Source: Calditrichota bacterium (GTDB lineage Bacteria > Calditrichota > Calditrichia > RBG-13-44-9 > J042). Taken from it: 64,000 nt of DNA. Position numbers and translations under genes: made by a program. Each line of letters begins with the position of its first letter. Position 1 is the first letter of the stretch. A model generated the notes under the pieces. That model worked only from the letters and a program-made list of their open reading frames with translations, was not told where the DNA came from and searched no databases. The stretch spans positions 122,479-186,478 of the forward strand of contig JAADJD010000038.1 of assembly GCA_013150955.1 (NCBI GenBank), read 5' to 3'. Positions 9,838 to 18,291 of this stretch are shown here, piece after piece.

Positions 9838-10117
9838 CCCAGATTATGCATTCGCCTACGAATGACACGAATGAACATTAATAAAACAAATAAACCCAAA
9901 TAAAGCGTTAAACCACGAATCACGCGAATGAATTCTAAAATAATCAATAAAAAAGCGAATATATCCGGGAAAGCATTTTCATCCAGATAGAATCAAGTGC
10001 ATTTTATTATTTTTATTGGTATTCATTCGTGTAATTCGTGGTTCTAATGCATAATCTGGGTTTATTATTTTTATTGGTGTTAATTCGTGTAATTCGTAGG
10101 ATAATGCATAATCTGGG
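9838..10117. mobile_element. Composite miniature inverted-repeat element, copy R2
   Basis: A full element (CCCAAATAAAGCG at 9895 to CTGGG at 10060) is bracketed by two end fragments in mirror orientation. On the left, 9838-9894 starts CCCAGATTATGCATTCGCC; on the right, 10061-10117 ends GCATAATCTGGG. The right fragment resumes with ATTATTTTTATTGG, the position where other copies are interrupted. The structure suggests an element inserted in an earlier one, although here a direct target duplication is not evident. Its right end overlaps the 3' end of the acyltransferase gene. Confidence 0.8.
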
Positions 10118-11387
10118 TTAATCTTTCCTGAAAATACGATACCAGAAACTGTTGCTGCTCTTCCAGAGAACGATCGGGCAACAGGCAAAAGGGCGGATTG
10201 ACCTCCAGAACAACCGAGGCCCGAGACGGCCAGGAAGCCCATCGGGGCCAGAACTGGTAAGCGCCATGGATAATCACCGGATATATGGGTTGGCGGGACT
10301 GCATCAATAGCTTTACCACGCTCCATTTAAAAGGCTGTAAGCCGCCACCCCAGCAGCGCTCGCCTTCGGGGAAAATCCCCACCCGCACACCTCGACTCAA
10401 CAATCGGTGAATCTGACGGATGACCACCGGATCGCGCTGATAACGGGTGGTGGGAATGCCCATGGCCCACCGCAAAAACGCACGCGGAATCGCACTCCCA
10501 AAGGAGGTGCTTTTGGTCAAAAATGCAATTTGATAATCCAGAAATGCGCCAATGATGAATGGATCCATGATGCTTTGATGATTGGCGATGACAAATCCCT
10601 TTCCGGATCGCAACAAATCCACCGCACCGCGTACCTGCACTCGAATCCAGAACCGCAACACCCCCCTTAATACTCTCCGGGCAAGGGATTTCAAGAATCG
10701 ATCCGTCCAGGGAAAATCCGGTCTGGTTTGAATTGGATCAGGTGAACGGAAATTTGCGGATTTGCGAGGAAGGGTTGTGATAACCCGGGGCTGAAATTCC
10801 ACCACCTGCTTTCCCATCCGGTGATACCATCCCCGTAACCACTTCTGAAGAATTAATTCATACTTCAGGGGACTTTCTTTCTGAAAATCCAGATGGTAGA
10901 CCGGTTCCCCCCTGATTTTAAGTTCCAGGTAATGCCCATCGGTGGTGATGCAGGTGACGTTTTCCGCCGGCCAGTCGAGACATTGATTTGCTCCCCAGAA
11001 ACAAAGACGGTCTTCATAAATCACCAGCCGCCCTTTTGCCCGGGAACGATATCGCACCAGCCAGCGGCGGAACCAGTTTCGGTATCCCCGGAAGAAAAAT
11101 TGCACATCGCCGCTGTACAGGGTTACCGGGCCACTGACCCGCAGCGGCGAAAGTTTATCGGCATCGCACGGGGGATTTTCGTTGGGCATTTCCGGCAAAG
11201 GCCGAGCCACTGGTAAATGATCGCGTAAAAAATGATAATACGCATCCGTAGTAAATTCCCGATTCCCCACACGAATTCCCTTCCGATGGAACACCACCGG
11301 CTGATGACAGCTCTGGCAGCGGCCATCATGGAAGGATTCTTCGGCCTGACAGTGGGGACACAGAAAATAAAATCGGTGTGCTTTCAT
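10080..11387 (-). CDS. Zinc-ribbon/PlsC-type acyltransferase fusion
   Basis: This 435-residue protein has three parts. Residues 8-33 form a zinc ribbon (CPHCQ and CQSCH). Residues about 90-180 form a beta-rich region resembling a PH/GRAM-like module (GRLVIYEDRLCFWG). A C-terminal PlsC acyltransferase domain carries the HX4D motif in NHQSIMDP and the substrate motif FPEGER. PlsC proteins acylate lysophospholipids at the membrane; the zinc ribbon is unusual for the family. The last dozen residues (QIMHYPTNYTN) and the TAA stop are encoded by mobile element R2, so the native C-terminus has been replaced. The gene is transcribed away from the rplS cluster. Confidence 0.72.
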   Translation of the reverse strand: MKAHRFYFLCPHCQAEESFHDGRCQSCHQPVVFHRKGIRVGNREFTTDAYYHFLRDHLPVARPLPEMPNENPPCDADKLSPLRVSGPVTLYSGDVQFFFRGYRNWFRRWLVRYRSRAKGRLVIYEDRLCFWGANQCLDWPAENVTCITTDGHYLELKIRGEPVYHLDFQKESPLKYELILQKWLRGWYHRMGKQVVEFQPRVITTLPRKSANFRSPDPIQTRPDFPWTDRFLKSLARRVLRGVLRFWIRVQVRGAVDLLRSGKGFVIANHQSIMDPFIIGAFLDYQIAFLTKSTSFGSAIPRAFLRWAMGIPTTRYQRDPVVIRQIHRLLSRGVRVGIFPEGERCWGGGLQPFKWSVVKLLMQSRQPIYPVIIHGAYQFWPRWASWPSRASVVLEVNPPFCLLPDRSLEEQQQFLVSYFQERLTQIMHYPTNYTN

Positions 11388-11448
11388 ATGGGTTTATTTG
11401 TGGTCATATGATGGATTTGCCCCGGCCAATCGATTCGTTCCCGGATAA

Positions 11449-11473
11449 CAAAAAAGCCGCTCCGTAGAGCGGC
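11449..11473 (-). terminator. Terminator of the rplS cluster
   Basis: GCCGCTC (11456-11462) and GAGCGGC (11467-11473) form a 7-bp stem with a 4-base loop. Read on the minus strand it is followed by TTTTTTG. It lies 14 bases beyond the rplS stop. Confidence 0.9.
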
Positions 11474-11486
11474 CATTTGTTCGGAC

Positions 11487-11828
11487 CTACCGTTTTTCCT
11501 TGATGCGTGCGGCTTTCCCCTGACGATTGCGCAGGTAATACAGTTTGGCACGGCGCACCCGCCCTACTTTCAGTACCTCAATTTTTTCGATCCGTGGGGA
11601 ATGCAGGGGAAAAATTCGCTCCACACCAACGCCATTGGAGATTTTCCGCACCGTAAAGGTGGCATTAATTCCCGAACCCCGTTTTTTAATGCACACTCCG
11701 GTAAACACCTGAATGCGCTCTTTGTCCCCTTCCCGTACTTTAAAATGCACGGCAATTGTGTCTCCGGCTTTAAAATCGGGCAGGTCTGTTCGCAGTTGCT
11801 CTGCCGTCACCGCGTTTAAAATATCCAT
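11487..11828 (-). CDS. rplS: Ribosomal protein L19
   Basis: This 113-residue large-subunit protein sits at the interface with the 30S subunit. The family pattern is clear: [46 protein letters not shown] and [20 protein letters not shown]. It is the last gene of the ffh-rpsP-khpA-rimM-trmD-rplS cluster, 62 bases after trmD, and is closed by a terminator. Confidence 0.96.
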   Translation of the reverse strand: MDILNAVTAEQLRTDLPDFKAGDTIAVHFKVREGDKERIQVFTGVCIKKRGSGINATFTVRKISNGVGVERIFPLHSPRIEKIEVLKVGRVRRAKLYYLRNRQGKAARIKEKR

Positions 11829-11890
11829 GGTCGCCTCCAGCTTTTATTTTTTACCCGTTGTTCATTTTGTTCAATGGTTTTATCGATCAC

Positions 11891-12613
11891 TTACCCGGAC
11901 TTTTGTTTTCCCTTCCGGGAATTTAGAAATTTTTCGTACAAATCCGGTCGTCGCGCCCGGGTTCGTTCCAGACGTTGTTCCATGCGCCAGCGGGCAATCT
12001 TTTGATGATTCCCGGACAACAGCACCTCTGGTACCCGCATTCCCCGATACACTTCTGGACGGGTGTAGTATGGGCAATCCAGTAAAAAGTCCTGAAAAGA
12101 ATCGGTTCGAGCCGATTCGATGTCGCTGATGACCCCGGGAATCAGTCGCACAATGGCATCAATCATCAGCAGGCTGGGGATCTCGCCACCGGTCAGGATA
12201 AAATCTCCGATGGAAATTTCATCCGTCACCCAGTAATCGATGACCCGCTGATCCACTGCCTTATAATGCCCACACAGAAATACCAGGTGGCTTTCCCCGG
12301 CCAGTTCCTGAGCCACCTGCTGATCGAACATCCGTCCCTGCGGTGTGGGAAAAATAATCCGGGCACTTCGCCGATCCCCACTCTGCCGAAAAATATAATC
12401 CAGCGCCTCAAAAAACGGTTCCGGTTTCAGGACCATCCCAGGTCCTCCACCGTAGGGTACATCATCCACCGTTCGGTGTTTATCGGTGGTAAAATCCCGC
12501 AAATCCCACAATCGCAAATCCAGTTCCACCCGTTTGCGCGCCTGTTTAAGGATGCTCTCGTTCAGGGGTTCACGCAGGATTCGGGGAAACGCTGTGATGA
12601 CGTCAATCCGCAT
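11891..12613 (-). CDS. trmD: tRNA (guanine-N1)-methyltransferase
   Basis: This 240-residue SPOUT methyltransferase makes m1G37 in tRNA. It starts MRIDVITAFPRIL and contains VDDVPYGGGPGMVLKPEPFF, FLCGHYKAVDQRVID and the knot segment EISIGDFILTGGE. The start at 12613 has GAGGAGG 4 bases upstream and lies inside the last codons of rimM (11-base overlap), pointing to translational coupling. The frame is open up to 12640, but that region lacks a start with a ribosome-binding site. Confidence 0.95.
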   Translation of the reverse strand: MRIDVITAFPRILREPLNESILKQARKRVELDLRLWDLRDFTTDKHRTVDDVPYGGGPGMVLKPEPFFEALDYIFRQSGDRRSARIIFPTPQGRMFDQQVAQELAGESHLVFLCGHYKAVDQRVIDYWVTDEISIGDFILTGGEIPSLLMIDAIVRLIPGVISDIESARTDSFQDFLLDCPYYTRPEVYRGMRVPEVLLSGNHQKIARWRMEQRLERTRARRPDLYEKFLNSRKGKQKSG

Positions 12614-13121
12614 TTTCCTCCTCTTCCAGCATTCCCTCAATCAACTGCACCACCACTTTCCCGGCGTTCAGATCCACGGCCTTAACAAACTGGGAGATGG
12701 CCGGGATCAAAACCTCGCGTTTCCCCTGGCGGACCACATACACATCGTGGGCACCCCGGGTCCAGACTTCCTCCAGTGTCCCCAGAAACTGTCCTTCCGT
12801 GTCAAAGACCTTCAAACCAATCAAATCGTGAATAAAATAGGTATCCTCTGGCAATTCAATTTTTTCCGTTTCGGGCACAAACAATTCCTTTTGAGTTAGC
12901 TGCCGGGCTAACTCCTTGGTGTGAACCCCCTTTAATTTCAACAGGATCGTGGATCCTCTCAGTTGCACATCTTCGACGATGAATCCACGATACCCCTCAT
13001 CCGTCTCGACATAAACGGTTTTTAATTGCAAAAACCGTTCTGGAATTCCCGAATAGGCTACGGCTTTGACATACCCCTGAACGCCATGGGTTTGCAAAAC
13101 CCGCCCGATTGCTATATACAT
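12603..13121 (-). CDS. rimM: 16S rRNA processing protein RimM
   Basis: This 172-residue 30S maturation factor has an N-terminal RimM domain (YIAIGRVLQTHGVQGYVKAV) and a C-terminal PRC barrel (FIHDLIGLKVFD, VYVVRQGKREVLIPAI). ATG at 13121 is preferred over TTG at 13130; the only upstream purine signal is GGATG, which is weak. A strong terminator-like hairpin ends about 15 bases before this start, which is discussed separately. The 3' end overlaps trmD. Confidence 0.92.
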   Translation of the reverse strand: MYIAIGRVLQTHGVQGYVKAVAYSGIPERFLQLKTVYVETDEGYRGFIVEDVQLRGSTILLKLKGVHTKELARQLTQKELFVPETEKIELPEDTYFIHDLIGLKVFDTEGQFLGTLEEVWTRGAHDVYVVRQGKREVLIPAISQFVKAVDLNAGKVVVQLIEGMLEEEENAD

Positions 13122-13135
13122 GGCATCCAAACATT

Positions 13136-13174
13136 AAAAAACAAGATTCGGGAAAACCCCCTTCCCGAATCTTG
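13136..13174 (-). terminator. Intra-operon terminator or attenuator between khpA and rimM
   Basis: Read on the minus strand, CAAGATTCGGGAA (13174-13162) pairs perfectly with TTCCCGAATCTTG (13154-13142) over 13 bp around a 7-base loop. The stem is followed immediately by TTTTTT (13141-13136). The hairpin lies between khpA and rimM in a cluster normally transcribed as one unit. Only about 15 bases separate the T run from the rimM ATG, so no promoter fits downstream of it; rimM-trmD-rplS expression must depend on readthrough or regulated antitermination. Confidence 0.85.
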
Positions 13175-13199
13175 CAGGCATCCATTGGTCAATAAATTT

Positions 13200-13430
13200 T
13201 TATTCAAGGATTTCCAATACGGCTCGCTTCCCCATTTTGGCGGCCGCCGCGCTCAAGAGGGTTCGAATGGCCTTGGCGGTTTGACCGCGCTTTCCAATCA
13301 CTTTACCCAGGTCGCCATCACCCACGCGCAGTTCGTAAACCGTAACTCGCTCTCCTTCCACTTCCGTCACCTGAACCTCTTCCGGCTTATCCACAAGATG
13401 CTTAGCAATGAACTCCACGAATTCTTTCAT
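13200..13430 (-). CDS. khpA: KH-domain RNA-binding protein KhpA
   Basis: This 76-residue single-KH protein has the GxxG-containing loop [20 protein letters not shown] that contacts RNA. KhpA is a small RNA chaperone found between rpsP and rimM in many bacteria, as here. AAAGGAGG precedes the ATG by 8 bases. A strong hairpin follows the gene. Confidence 0.94.
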   Translation of the reverse strand: MKEFVEFIAKHLVDKPEEVQVTEVEGERVTVYELRVGDGDLGKVIGKRGQTAKAIRTLLSAAAAKMGKRAVLEILE

Positions 13431-13487
13431 CGACCATACCTCCTTTAACCTATTTGAAGTTGTGAATTATTTAGGAGATGTTTTGCC

Positions 13488-14030
13488 TTACCCTTCTTTC
13501 TTCTCGTCCTTCTCTTCGGTCGTTTCTTCTGTGGATGCTGCATTGGTTTCGGTTTCTGCGCTTTCCGGAGTTGCCGGTGCTTCGGTTGCGGATTCCGCTT
13601 CTGCCTCCGCTGTGGCTGCCTCTTCCGGTGCCGGTTCCGCTTCCTCGGCCTTCTGGGCAGCTGCTTTCTTTTCCTGAGCCTTCTTGGCTTCCAGACGTTT
13701 TCGACGCTCTATCTGCAGGACCTCCCACTTCTTCATTTCTTCTTCAATTTTTTCCGGGGGAAGTCCGCGACGCATCAAATCAAATTTTAAGATAATGCCT
13801 TTCCGCCGCAGCAAGCTCTTCACCGTATCCGTGGGAATTGCGCCCTGACTTAACCAGTACAACGCCCGATCTTCTTTGACTTCAATGACGTGCGGATCGG
13901 TCATCGGGTTGTAATAACCAATTTCTTCAATAAACCGGCCATCCCGGGGCGAACGCGCATCGGCAGCCACAATGCGATAAAACGGGCGCTTCTTCCGACC
14001 CATCCGACGCAGTCTTAGTTTAACAGCCAA
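13488..14030 (-). CDS. rpsP: Ribosomal protein S16 with long acidic C-terminal extension
   Basis: Residues 1-85 are canonical S16 ([48 protein letters not shown]). The remaining 95 residues are a basic helical segment followed by a low-complexity Ala/Glu/Thr tail ending in EEKDEKKEG. Typical S16 is 80-90 residues; long tails occur in Bacteroidota and relatives. The start is TTG with GGAGGTC upstream. The tail is inferred to be disordered and its role is unknown. Confidence 0.94.
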   Translation of the reverse strand: MAVKLRLRRMGRKKRPFYRIVAADARSPRDGRFIEEIGYYNPMTDPHVIEVKEDRALYWLSQGAIPTDTVKSLLRRKGIILKFDLMRRGLPPEKIEEEMKKWEVLQIERRKRLEAKKAQEKKAAAQKAEEAEPAPEEAATAEAEAESATEAPATPESAETETNAASTEETTEEKDEKKEG

Positions 14031-14144
14031 TCCTGACCTCCATCCTTTTGTTCGTTTATGTTCACTTAATTTAACCGTTCACCGTAATTTCTATGGTAAA
14101 ATAAACGTTTCCGTGCAAAGGTTCAATCTTTTTTGATGGAAATT

Positions 14145-15482
14145 TTAGGAAAATGGAAATCCTCCGGGATTTATCCCGCCGCGAAATTTCATGCGTTTCA
14201 TTCGGCGGATCATTTTCCGCATTTCGTCGAATTGTTTTAATAACTGATTCACGTCCTGAACGCGGGTACCGCTCCCCATGGCAATCCGGCGGCGCCGGCT
14301 GCCATTAATGATTCGCGGATTGCGCCGCTCCTCCGGGGTCATGGAATTGATGATGGCCTCGATGCGCACCAGGGCCTTTTCATCCACCTGAACATTGCGC
14401 AGTTGCTTGCCCACTCCAGGGATCATCCCCAGCAGCTGTTCCAGAGGCCCCATCTTTTTAATTTGCTGCAGCTGATCGTAAAAATCCTCCAGCGTAAATT
14501 CATCCCGCCGCAACTTCTGTTCCAGCTTCCTGGCTTTCTCCACATCGATGGCTTCCTGGGCTTTTTCCACCAGCGTCACCACATCGCCCATGCCCAGGAT
14601 GCGCGAGGCCATGCGATCGGGATGAAAGTCCTCGATGGCATCCAATTTTTCGCCGGTACCAATGAATTTAATGGGTCGCCCGGTCACCGCCCGAATGCTC
14701 AGGGCAGCACCGCCACGGGCATCGCCATCCATCTTGGTCAACACCACGCCGGAAAAGTCCAGTCGATCCAGGAATGCCTTCGCCGCATTCACGGCATCCT
14801 GACCGGTCATGCTATCGGCCACAAACAGGATTTCGTGTGGCTTAACTTCCTTTTTGATGCGTTCCAGTTCCTGCATCATCTCATCATCAATGTGCAGGCG
14901 ACCCGCCGTATCCAGGATCAACACATCGCATCCCTGCTTGCGGCACGCCTGAATGGATTCCTTACAAATGGCCACCGCATCCTGCGAATCGGTGGCATAG
15001 ACCGGAATCCCCAGATTTTTGCCGATGATTTTCAGCTGTTCCTTTGCTGCCGGACGATACACATCCGCGGCGACCAGCATAGGCCGACGCCCTTTTTTCC
15101 GCAGGTAATTGGCCAGCTTCCCGGCAAATGTCGTTTTACCGGAGCCCTGCAGTCCGGCCAACATGATGATGGTCGGCGGAATCCCGGCCATTTTTATTTC
15201 GGCATGGGATTCCCCCATCAACCGCACCAGCTCATCATGGACGATTTTTACAACTTGCTGACCGGGAGTGACGCTTCGTAAGACTTCGGCCCCCACAGCC
15301 TTTTGTCGAACCGCATCGATAAAATCCTTTGCCACCCGATAGTTCACATCCGCTTCCAGCAACGCCCGCCGTATTTCCTTCAGCGAATCCGCAATGTTTT
15401 TTTCGGTCAGCTTCCCCTGTCCGCGAATCTTCTTTAACGCCGTTTCCAGCTTCGCCGTTAAGTCCTCAAGCATATTCGCCAC
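14145..15482 (-). CDS. ffh: Signal recognition particle protein Ffh
   Basis: This 445-residue SRP54 GTPase targets nascent membrane and secreted proteins to the translocon. It shows the N domain, the G domain with GLQGSGKTTFAGKLA (G1), DTAGR (G3) and TKMDGDARGG (G4), and a Met-rich M domain with MTPEERRNPRIINGSRRRRI. The start is GTG at 15482 or ATG at 15473; AAAGG lies 6 bases before the GTG. It is the first gene of the translation cluster, about 115 bases ahead of rpsP. Confidence 0.96.
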   Translation of the reverse strand: MANMLEDLTAKLETALKKIRGQGKLTEKNIADSLKEIRRALLEADVNYRVAKDFIDAVRQKAVGAEVLRSVTPGQQVVKIVHDELVRLMGESHAEIKMAGIPPTIIMLAGLQGSGKTTFAGKLANYLRKKGRRPMLVAADVYRPAAKEQLKIIGKNLGIPVYATDSQDAVAICKESIQACRKQGCDVLILDTAGRLHIDDEMMQELERIKKEVKPHEILFVADSMTGQDAVNAAKAFLDRLDFSGVVLTKMDGDARGGAALSIRAVTGRPIKFIGTGEKLDAIEDFHPDRMASRILGMGDVVTLVEKAQEAIDVEKARKLEQKLRRDEFTLEDFYDQLQQIKKMGPLEQLLGMIPGVGKQLRNVQVDEKALVRIEAIINSMTPEERRNPRIINGSRRRRIAMGSGTRVQDVNQLLKQFDEMRKMIRRMKRMKFRGGINPGGFPFS

Positions 15483-15527
15483 TCTGCGCCTTTGTCCATA
15501 GCAATCCCAATCTAATTAAAGCGGGTA

Positions 15528-15556
15528 AATTTACGGAAACTGTAATATCTTTGCAA
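15528..15556 (-). promoter_or_regulatory. Candidate promoter for the ffh cluster
   Basis: On the minus strand, TTGCAA (15556-15551) and TAAATT (15533-15528) are spaced by 17 bases, and the ffh start follows about 45 bases downstream. This fits a moderate sigma70 promoter. The assignment rests on the hexamers alone. Confidence 0.35.
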
Positions 15557-15751
15557 ATATTTTTTATTAATCAAACGGGTGGTCCGCAGCTCTCAGACAC
15601 CGAAATCGTCAAGGGCTTTCCGGGTCGAAAATCGGCCTGAAAGTCCAGGCATCAGCTCCGGGAAAATCCTGACTTTTCTGCCAAAACCGTGCGGCCCCTC
15701 CCTTCGTTTTTCCTGGATAACACAAACCCGGAAAGCCTCCTCTCAAATCGA

Positions 15752-16255
15752 TTAAAATTCCTCAAATATGCGGCGACCGTCAACCTTTTTCATATTCAAC
15801 AACACTTTTTTCCCTTCGTTTACATACGCTTCCAGAATGCGGCCGATGAAAATGATGTGATCCCCGGAGTCAACTTCCTTCTCCAGCACACATTCAAAAT
15901 TGATGGTCGCATCCCGGATGAGCGGTGACTGGATGTGACGGGCAGGGAGTGTTGCCAACCCGGTCTCCTTAAATTTATCCACCTGATCCCCGTGAGTCGA
16001 TCCAAAAAATTCCACCGCGGATTGCAGTCCCTTGTTGGGTACGGCGATGACAAACTCCCCACTTTCGCGGATCAAACGGTGGGTATATCCGGTTTTGGAC
16101 AGGGCCACAGCAAACAGCGGGGGATCGTATGAGCACTTCATGTTCCATCCAGCAATCATCCCGCTGGGTCGCCCACCCCGATCCACAGAAATGACAAATA
16201 CACAACTTTCAGGTTTAAATCGATCAAACGCTTCTCGGGGTGTAACGGTTTTCAT
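15752..16255 (-). CDS. Flavin reductase-like (FMN-binding split barrel) protein
   Basis: This 167-residue protein matches the flavin-reductase-like family. It contains SCVFVISVDRGGRPSGMIAG and DPPLFAVALSKTGYTHRLI near the N-terminus, a GEFVIAVP strand, and DSGDHIIFIGRILEA. Such proteins bind FMN and reduce flavins or serve as small flavoproteins. The ATG at 16255 has GGGAG 6 bases upstream. It stands alone between the ffh promoter region and repeat R3; the physiological partner is unknown. Confidence 0.82.
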   Translation of the reverse strand: MKTVTPREAFDRFKPESCVFVISVDRGGRPSGMIAGWNMKCSYDPPLFAVALSKTGYTHRLIRESGEFVIAVPNKGLQSAVEFFGSTHGDQVDKFKETGLATLPARHIQSPLIRDATINFECVLEKEVDSGDHIIFIGRILEAYVNEGKKVLLNMKKVDGRRIFEEF

Positions 16256-16411
16256 CAAATCTCCCTTTATTTTTTTTGGCTAAAAATTAATGATTCATTG
16301 GTGATGCGAAAATCTGAATTTATCTTTTTCGCCGCCCTTACCTGCCTCCCAAGATGGTTCAATTTTGACTTTGCAGGGAATCGGGGGTTACCCAAATTCA
16401 TACCAAATAAA

Positions 16412-16597
16412 CTCAGATTATGGATTCGCCTACGAATGACACGAATGAACACCAATAAAAATGTTATCTGGATGAAAATGTTTTCCCGGATATATTCGCT
16501 ATCTTGTTGATGCTTTTAGAATTCATTCGCGTGATTCGTGGTTTAACGCTTTATTTGGGATTATTCGCGTAATTCGTGATCAAAAGCATAATTTGGG
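16412..16597. mobile_element. Composite miniature inverted-repeat element, copy R3
   Basis: A unit in reverse orientation runs from CTCAGATTATGGATTCGCC (16412) to TTTATTTGGG (16559). It is followed directly by ATTAT plus a second, short right end (CGCGTAATTCGTGATC... AATTTGGG, ending at 16597). The rest of the 16256-16860 gap shows no gene; a short reverse frame at 16622-16804 lacks a ribosome-binding site. Confidence 0.8.
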
Positions 16598-16860
16598 TTT
16601 AATTCCCTCATCGGTTTCGTCTCAGGCTTGAATGGAACCGCAAGCTATCTGGCGATTTTTGTCAAAAAAATTTGACACCGGAAAGGTATCCATCTTCAAA
16701 GACACATCCAACAACCTTTTGAAAAACCAGAAATTAGAAGCACTGGCAAGCTTTTTGAAAAAACGCCTCCACTGAGCGGCATGCGCCGTGAGCAGTCTGA
16801 ACACCTGTCACCTCTTCAGGTGAAAGGAAATATGGATCCATCATTAAGGAGGGGAATCGA

Positions 16861-17850
16861 TTGGGTCGTTTGCTTATCACCCACCTGCGCCGACTGGGCG
16901 TTCTTTTCCTGGATGCCCTTTTCGATCACGACCGCTTTTACGCATTCCTGGGATGGATGCAGCGTCGACTGGGCTGGCCTCGCATTCAGACCGTCTTTCT
17001 GATGTACCCGGAAACGCTGGCTTATGCGCTGGCGTTTGTGTATCCTTCGCGACTGGAACGAGTCAAATGGCGGCCATTTCTGGCAGGGTTCTTTCGCCAG
17101 AACCGTCGGTGGGGACTTATGTTTGCCATTTCGGCCACCCAGCAAGATTTCCGGGATCCCCAAAATCTCCCCTATCTCCAACAGCTGGTCGATCGGATGG
17201 AAACGATACGTCGTCTGGTGGGGGGACGACAAAAGACGTTTGCCGGGATTCTGCCCGGGGTTCTCTTTGCACGTCGGATTTTACGGGATGCTCCGGAAGC
17301 CGACCTCACCGTGGCCGCCGTCATTCAGGCAATTCAGCAGATCGAGAAAAGGGAATCGCTATCGCCATCACCTCCCATCCTGGTGCTGGGCGGTCGGGGC
17401 TTTATCGGGCGCCGGCTGGTCAAAGCGTTGCAATCCAGGGGGCGGATGGTGTTTACCGTGGACAGGGACGAAGCCTGGCCGGTTTTTCCCGGGGATACCC
17501 GTTTCGTTGTCGTAAACGTGGCCTCCAATCGAGCCCTTCTGGAATATATGGGACACCTGCAACCCGGTATGGTGGTGATTAACGAAGCCTACCCGCCGCC
17601 ACCTTCTTACCTGCTCCAGTTCACTGGAATCGTTTTATATCACATCAAGGGCATCCGCGCCTGGGCAATGCCACCCTTTCCCCATGCCTACCAAGGGGGA
17701 ATCCCCTGTTGTGCTGCCTTTCCCGACGATCAAATGGAGGTGCTGGTGGAAAGATTGCTGGATGGTGTCAAAAGGGTATCGATTCAAAAATCAAAAAAAG
17801 TGTCTACAACGACAACCGCAAAATTCAAATCAGAAAATGACTTTTCATAA
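16861..17850 (+). CDS. Unknown protein with C-terminal Rossmann-type domain
   Basis: This 329-residue protein is not assigned to a family. Residues 1-165 are rich in Arg, Phe and Trp (for example RRLGVLFLDALFDHDRFYAF) without a clear membrane helix. From about residue 175 a dinucleotide-binding fold appears: ILVLGGRGFIGRRLVKAL, an acidic FTVDRDE end-of-strand position, then VVVNVASNRALLEY and PGMVVINEAYPPP. This suggests an NAD(P)-dependent enzyme or a sensor of a nucleotide cofactor. The start is TTG at 16861 with AAGGAGG 8 bases upstream. The C-terminal 25 residues are polar and low in complexity. It is monocistronic. Confidence 0.6.
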   Translation: MGRLLITHLRRLGVLFLDALFDHDRFYAFLGWMQRRLGWPRIQTVFLMYPETLAYALAFVYPSRLERVKWRPFLAGFFRQNRRWGLMFAISATQQDFRDPQNLPYLQQLVDRMETIRRLVGGRQKTFAGILPGVLFARRILRDAPEADLTVAAVIQAIQQIEKRESLSPSPPILVLGGRGFIGRRLVKALQSRGRMVFTVDRDEAWPVFPGDTRFVVVNVASNRALLEYMGHLQPGMVVINEAYPPPPSYLLQFTGIVLYHIKGIRAWAMPPFPHAYQGGIPCCAAFPDDQMEVLVERLLDGVKRVSIQKSKKVSTTTTAKFKSENDFS

Positions 17851-17930
17851 AATAGGTTTAGCCACAATAAAAAATTTTTGACACTCAAACCATTGAAAAA
17901 TCAAGTTAAAACATTAACTATTTGTTTATC

Positions 17931-18132
17931 CAAGATTATGCATTAACCTACGAATTGCACGAATTAACCCAGATTATGCATTAAAACCACGAATTACACG
18001 AATAAACACAAATAAAAATAATAGAATACACTTGATTCTATCAGGATAAAATGTTTTCCCGGATATATTCGCTATTTTGTTAATATTATTCGAATTCATT
18101 CGCGTGATTCGTGGTTTAACGTATTATTTGGG
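17931..18132. mobile_element. Miniature inverted-repeat element, copy R4, with an extra left-end fragment
   Basis: A full element runs from CCCAGATTATGCATTAAAAC at 17968 to GTATTATTTGGG at 18132 (reverse orientation, with GGATATATTCGC in the core). A 37-base end fragment (AAGATTATGCATTAACCTAC...) lies directly before it at 17931-17967. The copy fills the gap between the Rossmann protein and the large exported protein. Confidence 0.82.
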
Positions 18133-18291
18133 TTTATCTCAAATGATTCTTCAATAACGAAAAACGCCCAAAAGTAAAAAAAATCGCACAAGTCCTTAAA
18201 ATTCAATTTTCTTTTTGACACAATCCTTTCTGCAGTAGAAATTGTGACATGAAATAACCGAGAATCATATCAATGCTTAATGAATTTGGAA

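Noticed and set aside
9979-10326. Frames encoding NPDYALEPRITRMNTNK-like peptides, also near 35003, 54157, 62819 and 50566
   Set aside because: These are translations of the mobile element terminal repeats and recur at each copy in any frame; they are not proteins.
16622-16804. A 60-codon minus-strand frame
   Set aside because: No start signal; it lies in the gap before the Rossmann-protein gene.
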